A stretch of DNA of 64,000 bases, taken from an uncultured Collinsella sp. (GTDB lineage: Bacteria; Actinomycetota; Coriobacteriia; Coriobacteriales; Coriobacteriaceae). The position numbers were made by a program, and so were the translations under genes. The notes under the pieces are model-generated. The model saw only the letters and a list, made by a program, of their open reading frames with translations. It did no database searches and was not told the DNA's origin. The stretch is taken from assembly GCA_934643145.1 (NCBI GenBank), contig CAKUBM010000004.1, positions 1 to 64,000 of the forward strand, read 5' to 3'. Below are positions 24,675 through 33,500 of the stretch, piece by piece; position 1 is the stretch's first letter; every line of letters begins with the position of its first letter.

Positions 24675-25598
24675 ATGCTTATTGCATTGCAAGGCGCCGT
24701 TTCGCAGGGCGTCCTCTGGGGCATTATGGTGCTTGGCGTGTTTATCACGTTCCGCCTGCTCGACATCCCCGATATGACCTGCGACGGCAGCTTTGCCCTC
24801 GGCGGCTGCGTCTGCGCCGTGCTCATCGTCAATAACAACGTCGACCCGCTGCTCGCCGTTTTGGCCGGCATGTGTGCCGGTGCCATCGCGGGCGCCGTCA
24901 CGGGCATTTTAACCACCGTCTTTGAGATTCCCGCGATCCTCGCCGGAATCCTGACGCAGATCAGCCTGTGGTCCATCAACCTGCGCATCATGGGCAAATC
25001 CAATACGCCCATCCTTGCCAAAGGCACCATCTTCTCGTCTGTCAGCAACATGACGGGCCTGCCGCAGTCCACCGTCGCCATCATCCTGGGCATCTTGCTC
25101 GCTGTGGCTATCGTTGCCATCCTGTATTGGTTCTTTGGCACCGAGATCGGCTCGGCACTGCGCGCCACCGGCAACAACGAATACATGATCCGCGCCTTGG
25201 GCGTCAACACCAACTCCACCAAGATGATCGCCCTCGTGCTCTCCAACGCCCTCATCGGCCTTTCGGGCGCGCTCATCTGCCAGAGCCAGAAGTACGCCGA
25301 CATTGGTATGGGCACTGGCGCCATCGTTATCGGTCTTGCCGCCATTGTTATCGGCGAGGTGCTCGGCCGCCTGCTGCCCGGCGGTCTCACGCAGTTTAGC
25401 GTTCGCCTGGCCTCCGCCGTCTTTGGCTCCGTGGTGTACTTCCTTATCCGCGCCATCGTGCTGCAGCTGGGCATGGACGCCAACGACATGAAGCTGCTCT
25501 CCGCCGTGATCGTCGCCGTGGCCCTGTGTGTGCCCGTGGTTTGGGAGCGCTATAAGCTCCGCAGCTCCTACACGAAGGGGGATGAGGCAGATGCTTAA
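24675..25598 (+). CDS. ABC transporter permease (TrpY-like)
   Basis: Integral membrane permease, 307 residues, with about eight hydrophobic helices, of the branched-chain/BMP-type inner-membrane family. ALRATGNNEYMIRALGVNT is the cytoplasmic coupling loop, and IDIPDM-type sequence near the start (LLDIPDMTCDGSFALGG) is typical of the TrpXYZ-like group. AGGAGG lies 8 nt before the ATG. Its end overlaps the ATPase start by 8 nt. Confidence 0.9.
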   Translation: MLIALQGAVSQGVLWGIMVLGVFITFRLLDIPDMTCDGSFALGGCVCAVLIVNNNVDPLLAVLAGMCAGAIAGAVTGILTTVFEIPAILAGILTQISLWSINLRIMGKSNTPILAKGTIFSSVSNMTGLPQSTVAIILGILLAVAIVAILYWFFGTEIGSALRATGNNEYMIRALGVNTNSTKMIALVLSNALIGLSGALICQSQKYADIGMGTGAIVIGLAAIVIGEVLGRLLPGGLTQFSVRLASAVFGSVVYFLIRAIVLQLGMDANDMKLLSAVIVAVALCVPVVWERYKLRSSYTKGDEADA

Positions 25599-26385
25599 GC
25601 TCTCACACGTCAAGAAGACCTTTAACAAGGGCACCGTCACCGAGAAGCGCGCTCTTACCGGCGTCGACCTTACCCTCAACGATGGCGACTTTGTAACCGT
25701 GATCGGCGGCAACGGCGCCGGCAAATCCACGCTGCTCAACATGATCGCCGGCGTATATCCGCTCGATTCGGGCGTTATCGAGCTCGACGGCACCGATATC
25801 TCACGTTTGAGCGAGTCGCAGCGCGCCAAGTACCTGGGCCGCGTGTTCCAGGATCCCATGCGCGGCACCGCAGCCGACATGCAAATTGCCGAGAACCTGG
25901 CCCTCGCCAAGCGCCGCGGCCAGCGTCGCGGTCTTTCGTGGGGCGTCACCAAGGCCGAGAAGGACGAGTACGTTGAGCTGCTCAAGCGCCTGGACCTCGG
26001 TCTGGACACGCGCCTCAACGCCAAGGTCGGCCTACTCTCGGGTGGTCAGCGCCAGGCACTTACCCTGCTCATGGCCACGCTCACCAAGCCACGCCTGCTG
26101 CTGCTCGACGAGCACACCGCGGCCCTCGACCCCAAGACGGCCTCTAAGGTGCTCAATCTGACCGAGGAGATCGTCGACGAGCACCACCTGACCACGCTCA
26201 TGGTCACGCACAATATGAACGACGCCATCCGTCTGGGTAATCGCCTAATCATGATGCATGAGGGCCACGTGATCTACGACGTGGCAGGCGACGAAAAGAA
26301 GTCGCTCACCGTTGCCGACCTGCTGCAGAAGTTCGAGGAGGTCTCGGGCGGCGAGCTCGCCAACGACCGCATGCTGCTGAGCTAA
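25591..26385 (+). CDS. ABC transporter ATP-binding protein (TrpZ-like)
   Basis: Cytoplasmic ATPase driving the importer, 264 residues. Walker A GGNGAGKST, signature LSGGQRQAL, Walker B LLLLDEHTAALD (His where many ABC proteins have Pro) and H-loop VTHNM are all intact. The start at 25591 overlaps the permease gene, and GGGGGATGAGG upstream serves as the site. Last gene of the operon. Confidence 0.95.
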   Translation: MLKLSHVKKTFNKGTVTEKRALTGVDLTLNDGDFVTVIGGNGAGKSTLLNMIAGVYPLDSGVIELDGTDISRLSESQRAKYLGRVFQDPMRGTAADMQIAENLALAKRRGQRRGLSWGVTKAEKDEYVELLKRLDLGLDTRLNAKVGLLSGGQRQALTLLMATLTKPRLLLLDEHTAALDPKTASKVLNLTEEIVDEHHLTTLMVTHNMNDAIRLGNRLIMMHEGHVIYDVAGDEKKSLTVADLLQKFEEVSGGELANDRMLLS

Positions 26386-26438
26386 ACCTACCAAATAGAG
26401 ACAGGTTTATTTTGGCAGGTTTTGCCTGCGCAGACGTC

Positions 26439-26478
26439 AAAACCGCCGCAAAGGAACAGATACCTTTGCGGCGGTTTT
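26439..26478 (+). terminator. REP-like terminator, copy 1 (importer operon)
   Basis: 16-bp perfect arms AAAACCGCCGCAAAGG / CCTTTGCGGCGGTTTT around AACAGATA. Same family as 27485, 30203 and 43344, but with GC-for-AT changes on both sides of the stem. Confidence 0.85.
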
Positions 26479-26540
26479 CGCATATTATGTCGATAATCCA
26501 GCGTCAGCAGGGACCGCTGGCTAAGAACTAAGGAACTGCC

Positions 26541-26700
26541 ATGAGAAGGCTTCTTCCCCGTCTTACTTGACCGCCGCACTTCTTGCCGGCGTGCTCACCG
26601 ACGCCCCAGCTTACGCCACCGCGGCCACCCCATCTCAAGTTATCGGCCCGTCCGATGTGATCGGACGGGCTTTTTGGTGGGTATCATGGTTGAATGATCA
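26541..26700 (+). pseudogene. Relic of a secreted-protein gene (signal peptide)
   Basis: ATG at 26541 encodes MRRLLPRLT and then hits a stop. The +2 frame continues from there as LTAALLAGVLTDAPAYATAA, a good signal peptide core with AYA cleavage site, and ends at a TAG at 26700. One frameshift would join the two. A terminator hairpin (26646-26668) interrupts it. Probably a decayed fragment; no homologue is recognised. Confidence 0.35.
26646..26675 (+). terminator. Hairpin terminator upstream of mscS
   Basis: GCCCGTCCGAT / ATCGGACGGGC stem with a 3-nt GTG... loop followed by TTTTTGG. Confidence 0.8.
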
Positions 26701-26718
26701 TTAGGAGGTTTTCCCCAC

Positions 26719-27486
26719 ATGGAATTGTTTGAGCCGATTCTTCATTTCTTTGAGCAACGGTGGGTCCACAACATCATCTGGGCCGTCATCTTGGCGATAG
26801 GCACCGCCGTCGCCGTCAAGGTCGCATCCAAGACCCTGCACCATCTGCTTAACCGAGACGATAACCCGCTTCCGGCATCGAGTATCTTCATCAACATCGC
26901 GCGCGCCGTCATCTGGATGATCGGCGGCAGCTTTATCCTCGACAACTGCTTTGGCATTAACGCAAACGCGCTCGTCGCCGCTCTTGGCGTCGGCGGCATC
27001 GCCATCTCGCTCGGCTTTCAGGACACGCTTTCAAACCTCATCGGCGGCATGCAGGTGACCTTTATGGGCATCATCAAACCCGGCGACAATATCGAGGTCG
27101 GCGGCGTGTCCGGCGTGGTCCAGGACATCACTTGGCGCCATACGACCATCGAAGATGCCTGCGGGCAGACCATCATCGTCCCCAACTCCAACATCTCCAA
27201 GAACACGCTCGTGCATTTGATGCCCTTTGGGCGTGTAGCCGTCCCCGTCGCGGTGAAAGACCCCTCAAAATGGGCGTCGCTCGATGCACTAGCAGACGAG
27301 CTCGTCAGCGCCACTAAAACGGCTGTCTCGCCCGTCTCGGGTTTTGACAAGGAGCCGTATGTGCTCTTTAGCGAGATCGGCGACTTTGGCATTAAGGGCA
27401 AAATCATCTTTATCGTCAGCGACGACAGCACCACTTTCACGGCAGCCGACGCCTGCATCCGCGCCATCGCCCCCATCATCGCCTAA
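26719..27486 (+). CDS. MscS-family mechanosensitive channel
   Basis: Small-conductance mechanosensitive channel of the cytoplasmic membrane, 255 residues, opening under hypo-osmotic stress. Helices at about residues 17-40 and 60-80 precede the pore-lining helix TM3 (LVAALGVGGIAISLGFQDTLSN). The beta domain (KPGDNIEVGGVSGVVQDITW, IIVPNSNIS) follows. The C-terminal alpha/beta part is slightly short. AGGAGG lies 10 nt before the ATG. Its stop runs directly into a REP-like terminator. Confidence 0.93.
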   Translation: MELFEPILHFFEQRWVHNIIWAVILAIGTAVAVKVASKTLHHLLNRDDNPLPASSIFINIARAVIWMIGGSFILDNCFGINANALVAALGVGGIAISLGFQDTLSNLIGGMQVTFMGIIKPGDNIEVGGVSGVVQDITWRHTTIEDACGQTIIVPNSNISKNTLVHLMPFGRVAVPVAVKDPSKWASLDALADELVSATKTAVSPVSGFDKEPYVLFSEIGDFGIKGKIIFIVSDDSTTFTAADACIRAIAPIIA

Positions 27487-27525
27487 AACCACCACAAAGG
27501 GGACAGGCGCCTTTGTGGGGCTTTC
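27485..27525 (+). terminator. REP-like terminator, copy 2 (mscS)
   Basis: CCACAAAGG / CCTTTGTGG around loop GGACAGGCG, beginning in the mscS stop codon. Confidence 0.75.
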
Positions 27526-27580
27526 GCATCGTGGTACCATGGTTCATATCGTTGTTTAAACGACTAAGGGAGTAGACACC

Positions 27581-29497
27581 ATGGAAGAGGCCTATCGTCA
27601 AGCACGCAAGCGCGGCGAGCAAGGACGTCGACGCGCCATTAGTCAAAGCGAGCATCCGTACCTTGCGGACCTCGATAGCTTGGTTGCCCAGCTCCCCTTA
27701 GGCCAGCGTGAGAGCGTCGGCCTGAGGGACATTCCACTCGAAATGGTCGTCGGCACGGTTACCAAGGGCCGTCAGTCCGCCTTTTCGTGCAACTTTATGC
27801 CCCTGTTGCCATTTTGCACCGAGTTCGCCCGCAAGTGGTCCAACCTCTACGACATTCAGGTGACCGAGGGCTATCGCGATCCCGTCATCGTCACCGAGTT
27901 CATGCATCGGTTTTACGTCCAAGAGGGCAACAAGCGCGTCAGTGTCCTCAAATTCCTGGACGCCCCGACGGTTTCGGCCAAGGTCACCCGTCTCTACCCC
28001 GGCACATGGGATTCCGTCGAAAGCCGCCTGTACGGTGAGTTCTGCGCGTTTTGGCGCGTCTGCCCCCTATACGAGATCGAGTTCTCGCGCGAGGGAAGCT
28101 ACGAGACGCTCGCAAAGATGCTCGGTCAGGACCTTATCGAAAAATGGCCGCAGAAAAAGGTCGACTACCTGCGCCACACCTTCCTGCTCTTTAAGCGCGC
28201 CTACCTTCGCGCAGGCGGCGACCACCTGGACATTACGCCTGCCGACGCCATGCTCGTCTACCTCAATGTGTACAACCAGGACCGCCTGCTGGATACGCCG
28301 ACGGATATCGTCGTAAACCGCCTGTGCAAGATTTGGCGCGAACTGGTCATTGCCGGCAAAAATGACGAGGACAAGGTCGATCTCGTCGAAGCGCCGAGCG
28401 TCGATGAGGAAGAGGCGCTCGCCAAGTCCACCTCCGGCGTGCTCAACTTCTTTATGGGCAAGACCGTCTACTCGGCGGCCAACCCCCTGCGCATCGCCTT
28501 TATCCATGAGTTCCCCTGTGCGACGTCGAGCTGGGACAGCCTGCACGACCAAGGGCGTCAGTATCTCGATGAGCACTTTGGCGGTATCGTGCGCACCGAG
28601 GCGTTCGAGGACTGTCACAATCCGGACGTGTTCTACGCCGCCGTGGAAACGGCTGTCAAACATGGAGCTAACGTCATCTTCTCGACCTCGCACCGCCTGA
28701 TGGAATACACGCTTAGGGCAGCCGTTGAGTATCCCCAGGTGCGATTCCTCAACTGCTCTATCGGCCTTCCCCATCAAAGCGTCCGTTCGTACTTTGGCAA
28801 GATGTACGAAGCAAAGTTTCTGCTGGGCGCCCTTGCGGCCAGCATGGCGGACAACCATCGCATCGGTTACCACGCGTCGGTCTTCGCGTCGGGCGCGCTC
28901 AGCGAGATCAACGCCTTTGCGATTGGGGCCTCGCTGCTCGACCCCCGTGCGCAAATTATCCTGACCTGGGGCGATGTGCCCGCCGGTGGTCTTGCCGAGG
29001 CCATGTGCCGCGAAGGCGTGAGCGTTATGACCGGCGCTGACATGTCAAAGTCGCTCGAAGACCCAACGGCCTACGGGCTTCACCGCTTGGTCGACGGCAA
29101 AGTCACCGGCATCGCCATGCCCGTATGGAACTGGGGCCGTTACTACGAGCTCATCGTTCGCAGCCTGCTGCACGGCACGTGGGACGAGACCAGCGACGAC
29201 AACCAAGTGCGCGCCGTCAACTACTGGTACGGCATGAGCTCCGGCGTTATCGACATCCGCTACGCTCCGGGCCTACCCTACCAGACGCGCAAACTCGTGC
29301 AGTTGCTCCGCAACGGCATTGTCGAGGGCTCCATTAACCCCTTTGGCGGCGAGCTCCACAGCCAGAGCGGCGTGGTACAGATTGAAGGCTTCCCTCCGCT
29401 GCCGAGCACGCAGATTGTCGAGATGAATTGGCTGGCGGACAACGTGGTGGGCACCATTCCGCAGCTCGACGATGAGCCGGGAGTTACCGCCCTATGA
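27581..29497 (+). CDS. ParB-like/BMP-domain fusion protein
   Basis: 638 residues, cytosolic: no signal peptide or lipobox. Residues about 45-130 resemble the ParB/sulfiredoxin fold (LRDIPLEMVVGT; YRDPVIVTEFMHRFYVQEGN then KRVSVLKFL), where the GNKR segment corresponds to the nucleotide-binding turn of that fold. A helical middle (about 130-300) leads to a BMP/PnrA-type domain (about 300-590: LRIAFIHEFP, SWDSLHDQGRQY, ANVIFSTS, KFLLGALAASM, HRIGYHASV). BMP domains are usually lipoproteins that bind purine nucleosides. AAGGGAG precedes the ATG. The downstream phosphoesterase overlaps by 4 nt (ATGA), so the two act together. A cytosolic nucleoside or nucleotide sensor is my inference. Confidence 0.8.
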   Translation: MEEAYRQARKRGEQGRRRAISQSEHPYLADLDSLVAQLPLGQRESVGLRDIPLEMVVGTVTKGRQSAFSCNFMPLLPFCTEFARKWSNLYDIQVTEGYRDPVIVTEFMHRFYVQEGNKRVSVLKFLDAPTVSAKVTRLYPGTWDSVESRLYGEFCAFWRVCPLYEIEFSREGSYETLAKMLGQDLIEKWPQKKVDYLRHTFLLFKRAYLRAGGDHLDITPADAMLVYLNVYNQDRLLDTPTDIVVNRLCKIWRELVIAGKNDEDKVDLVEAPSVDEEEALAKSTSGVLNFFMGKTVYSAANPLRIAFIHEFPCATSSWDSLHDQGRQYLDEHFGGIVRTEAFEDCHNPDVFYAAVETAVKHGANVIFSTSHRLMEYTLRAAVEYPQVRFLNCSIGLPHQSVRSYFGKMYEAKFLLGALAASMADNHRIGYHASVFASGALSEINAFAIGASLLDPRAQIILTWGDVPAGGLAEAMCREGVSVMTGADMSKSLEDPTAYGLHRLVDGKVTGIAMPVWNWGRYYELIVRSLLHGTWDETSDDNQVRAVNYWYGMSSGVIDIRYAPGLPYQTRKLVQLLRNGIVEGSINPFGGELHSQSGVVQIEGFPPLPSTQIVEMNWLADNVVGTIPQLDDEPGVTAL

Positions 29498-30204
29498 AGA
29501 TCCTTGCCATAGCAGATACCGAAGAACGATGCCTTTGGGAGTGCTTTCGCAAGGAACGCTTTGAGGGTGTCGACCTGATTTTGTCAGCCGGCGATCTGGA
29601 CCCGGACTATCTTGAGTTTTTGGTTACGGTCATCAACAAGCCGCTCATCTACGTGCGCGGCAATCACGATGATCGCTACGCACGTCATGCACCGGGCGGA
29701 TGTATCTGCGTGGAAGACAGCGTGTACACGTACCGAGGGATTCGCATTGCGGGCCTTGGCGGGTCCATGCGTTATCGCGACGGCGCCAACATGTACACCG
29801 AGCGCGAGATGGCCAAGCGTATGCGCAAGCTGTCCCGCAAAGTGAGGATGGTCGGCGGCTGCGACATTCTGCTTACCCATGCACCCGCCGCCGGTATGGG
29901 TGATCTGGACGATCTGCCGCATCGAGGGTTTGAGTGCTTTAACACGGCGCTTGAGTCCTGGGGGGCCGACTACATGGTGCATGGGCATGTACACCAAAGC
30001 TATGGTCGCGACTTTCAACGCGAGCGGCAGCATGTGTGTGGAACGACAATCATCAATGCCTGCGGCTATACGCAGTTTGAGCTCGACCAGACGCGCTACC
30101 CCATCCGCGGCTGGCAGGCAGCCTGGCTCAATTCGCAAACCATGCGCCGCGAGCTCAAGCGCCACGAAGCCATCGAATCCTCAACCGCCAGAACCCCCTG
30201 GTAA
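29494..30204 (+). CDS. Calcineurin-like metallophosphoesterase
   Basis: 236 residues, cytosolic. Motif II LILSAGDLDPDYL, motif III YVRGNHDDRYA, motif IV LLTHAPAAGMGD and motif V HGHVHQSYG are intact. In motif I (KILAIADTEERC) the usual D-x-H reads D-T-E, so one metal-ligand histidine is missing. Such enzymes cleave phosphomono- or diesters, including cyclic nucleotides; the substrate is unknown. Starts inside the stop of the ParB/BMP gene (4-nt overlap), which strongly implies functional coupling. Stop immediately followed by a REP-like terminator. Confidence 0.88.
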   Translation: MKILAIADTEERCLWECFRKERFEGVDLILSAGDLDPDYLEFLVTVINKPLIYVRGNHDDRYARHAPGGCICVEDSVYTYRGIRIAGLGGSMRYRDGANMYTEREMAKRMRKLSRKVRMVGGCDILLTHAPAAGMGDLDDLPHRGFECFNTALESWGADYMVHGHVHQSYGRDFQRERQHVCGTTIINACGYTQFELDQTRYPIRGWQAAWLNSQTMRRELKRHEAIESSTARTPW

Positions 30205-30241
30205 CCGCCACAAAGGGGACAGGCACCTTTGTGGTGGTTTT
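30203..30241 (+). terminator. REP-like terminator, copy 3
   Basis: AACCGCCACAAAGG / CCTTTGTGGTGGTT with loop GGACAGGCA, starting in the stop codon of the phosphoesterase, followed by TTTTGA. Confidence 0.85.
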
Positions 30242-30272
30242 GACCGGCTTGTCCAGATCGTTTTGCCGGTTC

Positions 30273-30329
30273 ATCTCGATCTGTAACAGTTAGAGCCCAA
30301 ATACTCTGCTAGATGTTACAGATCGAGAT
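30273..30329. repeat. 57-bp palindromic element, copy 1
   Basis: ATCTCGATCTGTAACA, a 25-bp core beginning GTTAG, then the reverse complement TGTTACAGATCGAGAT. Identical architecture at 30353, 48334 and 48415. The interval 30205-30577 otherwise holds only terminators. Confidence 0.95.
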
Positions 30330-30352
30330 TAACCACGGTAACGAAATCGAAA

Positions 30353-30409
30353 ATCTCAATCTGTAACAGTTAGGGGCGGTTTTGCGCGCTTGGTGTTACA
30401 GATCGAGAT
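30353..30409. repeat. 57-bp palindromic element, copy 2
   Basis: ATCTCAATCTGTAACA (one change), 25-bp core beginning GTTAG, TGTTACAGATCGAGAT. Starts 80 bp after copy 1, same orientation. Confidence 0.95.
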
Positions 30410-30473
30410 GTTTGCCGGTTCGAAGCACAGAGCCTCGCAGACAAACATCTTTGTGATGAGGCGGAGGGAATAG

Positions 30474-30507
30474 AAAACCCGGTTCCGCAGCAACGGAACC
30501 GGGTTTT
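30474..30507. terminator. Bidirectional terminator, giant adhesin gene
   Basis: Perfect 14-bp arms AAAACCCGGTTCCG / CGGAACCGGGTTTT with a 6-nt loop. T-runs on both strands; 70 bp past the adhesin stop. Confidence 0.9.
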
Positions 30508-30577
30508 CTTTGGCAACTGCACCGGTTAGCCGGCGGGCAGGCGTGTACACTCGCACGACTCGCCCGCCGGTCAGATT

Positions 30578-33500
30578 CTACCGACGCTTGCGACGGCGGG
30601 AGGCAACGCCGAGCGCGCAGGTCACGGAGCCCGCAAGCGCCATGCCACAGGCGAGCGCCCATGTATCGTCGCCCGTCGAAGGCATCGTGCCGCGCTTCCG
30701 CTTGTGCGTAGTCGTCGTCTGCGTGGTCTTCGTGGTCGATGGCGGGTTAGCAGGCGGGTTGGTCGGCGGCGTGTACGTGTTCACGAACTGCGGTTCCGAC
30801 TCATTCGCGTAGGCGATGCTGCAGGTGAGCGTGCCGTCACCGTTGTCGACGGCCGTCACTGTCAGATCGTACGTCGCGATGTCGTAGGTGACGCCAGGCT
30901 CGGACCCGGCCTTCTCACGGACGCGGTAGTGATACGTACCGGCAGAGGCGACTTCCACGGCCGGGAACACCACGTTGCCCGCGGCGTCGTTCTCAGCCGT
31001 GGCGACAACGTCGCCCTCGGTACCGTCGTCATTGAGACCGATCAGCTCGAACTCGAACTCGCCGGCCTTCAGCTCTCGGCCGTCGAGCCTCTTGGTCGCC
31101 TGGGCCTTGAAGGAGCCCTTGGCCTCGTAGCGGTTGGTGAACGTCGGGGCCGAGCCGCCGTCGTAGGAGACGTCGCAACTGAGGGTGCCGTCGCCGTTGT
31201 CGGTCGCGGCCACGGTCAGGCCGTACTCATTTCTGTCGTAGGCCACGCCGGGCTTGTCGCCCTTTGCCTCGCGGATGCGGTAGCCGTAGGTGCCGGCGGC
31301 ATCCAAGGTGACCTCGGGGAAGGAGACCTTGCCGTCGGCGCCGTTCTCCGCGGTGGCCACGACCTTGCCGTCGGACCCGTCGGTCTTGACCTTCACGAGC
31401 TCGAAGGAGAATTCACGATCCTTGAGGTCGCGGCCGTCGAGCACCTTGGTGGCCTCGGCCTTGAAGGAGCCCCTGGCCTCGTAGCGGTTGGTGAACGTCG
31501 GGGCCTCGCCGCCGTCGTAGGAGACGTCGCAACTGAGGGTGCCGTCGCCGTTGTCGGTCGCGGCCACGGTCAGGCCGTGCCCCTTCGAGTCGTAGCTCAC
31601 GCCGGGCACGGATCCGGCCTTCTCGCGGATGGAGTAGGCGTAGGTGCCCGCGGCGGTCAGCTCGACCTCGGGGAACGAAATGCTGCCGTCGGCCTTGTTC
31701 TCGGCGGTCGCCGCGACCTTGCCGTCAGCGTCGACCAGCTCGAACTCGAACTCGCCCGCCTTCAGCTCGCGGCCCTCGAGCTTCTTGCTCGCACTAACCT
31801 TGAAGCCGCCCTCTGCCCTGTAGGCGTTGGTGAACGTCGGGGCCGAGCCGCCGTCGTAGGAGACCGTGCAGTCGAGCTTAGCGTCATCCCCCTCGGACAT
31901 GCGCGCGTCCACCGTGAGACCGTACGACTTTTCGTCATAGGTTACGCCGCCGGCGTCGCCCTTGACCTCACGAATGCGGTAGCTGCGCGTACCCTCGCCC
32001 GTCAGCTCGACGGTCGGGAACTCGACTTTGCCGTCAGCGCCGTTCTTCGCGGTGGCGACGACCTTGCCGAGCGAACCGTCGGCCTTGACCTTCACCAGCT
32101 CGAACTCGAACTCGTCGGCCTTGAGCTTGCGGCCCTCGAGGACCTTGCTCGCCTCGACCCTGAACGAGCCCTTAGGCGCCGTGTACTTGTTGGTGAACAC
32201 CGGGGCAGAGCCGCCCTCGTAGGAGACCACGCACTTGAGGGTGCCGTCTCCGTTATCCGTCGCCTTGACAGTCAGGTCGCGCGCCGCGGCGTCGTACGCA
32301 ACGCCGCGCTCGGAACCCTTGACCTCGCGGATGCGGTAGCTGCGCTCGCCAGCACCCTTCAGCTCGACCTTGCCGAACGAGATCTTGCCGTCGGCATCGT
32401 TTTTCGCGGTGGCAACCACGTCGCCGTCGGAATCGTCGGCCTCGACCTCGACGAGCTTGAACTCGAACTCGCCTTCTTTGAGCTTCCGCCCCTCGAGCCT
32501 CTTGGTCGCCTTGACCTTGAAGGAACCCTCGGGCGTCTTGATGTTGTTCGTAAACGTCGGCACAACGTGGTCGGGCGTACCGTAGACCACCTGGCAGCTG
32601 AGGTTGCCATCCGTGTCGTCGGTTGCCACCACGTCCAGGTCGTACTCGGTCTTGTCGTAAATTACGGATCCGTCCTTGCCCGCCTTCTCGCGGATGCGGT
32701 ACTTATAGCGGCCCTTGGCGTCGACACTCAGCTTGCCGAACACCACGTTGCCCGTGGCGTCGTTCTTTGCGGAAGCAACGACCTCGCCGTCAGAGCCGTC
32801 GTCCTTGACCTTCACGAGCTCGAACTCGAACTCGTCCTTCTTGAGCTTGCGGCCGTCGAGCGCCTTGTGGGCGCGGGCCACGAAGGTCCCCGGCTTCTGG
32901 AACACGTTGACGAACTCGGGCTCGGCGCCGCCCTCGTAGGCGACCTCGCAGTTCAATTTCCCGTTACCGGCGTCCGTCGCCGTAACTGTCAGGTCGCGCG
33001 CCGCGGTATCGTAGGCCATGCCGGCCTCGTCGCCGGCGACCTCGCGCATGCGGTAGCGGTGCTCGCCCAGCGAGGTCACGGTCACGTCGCCGAACGTCAC
33101 GTTACCCTCGGCGTCATTCTTCGCGGTGGCGACGACCTCGCCGTCGGAACCGTCGGTCTCCACCTCAAGCAGCTCAAACGTGTAGGCATCCTTCTTGAGG
33201 TCCGCGCCCTTCACGCTCTTGGTCGCATGGGCGGCAAACGTGCCCTTCGCCTCGTAGCTATTGGTGAACACAGGAGGCTCCGCAGCGGCGTCGGTGCCGA
33301 TGTAGGCAACCGTGCACTCGAGCTTGCTGTCATCGGCCTGGGACGCACGCGCAGTCACCGTCAGGTCGTACGCACGCTTGTCATAGGTGATGCCGGCCGC
33401 CGATCCGGCCTTCTCGCGGATGCGGTAGCGGTGCTCGCCGGCGGAGGCCACGGTGACGCTCGGGAACGTCACATTGCCGTCAGCGTCGTTCTCTGCCGTC

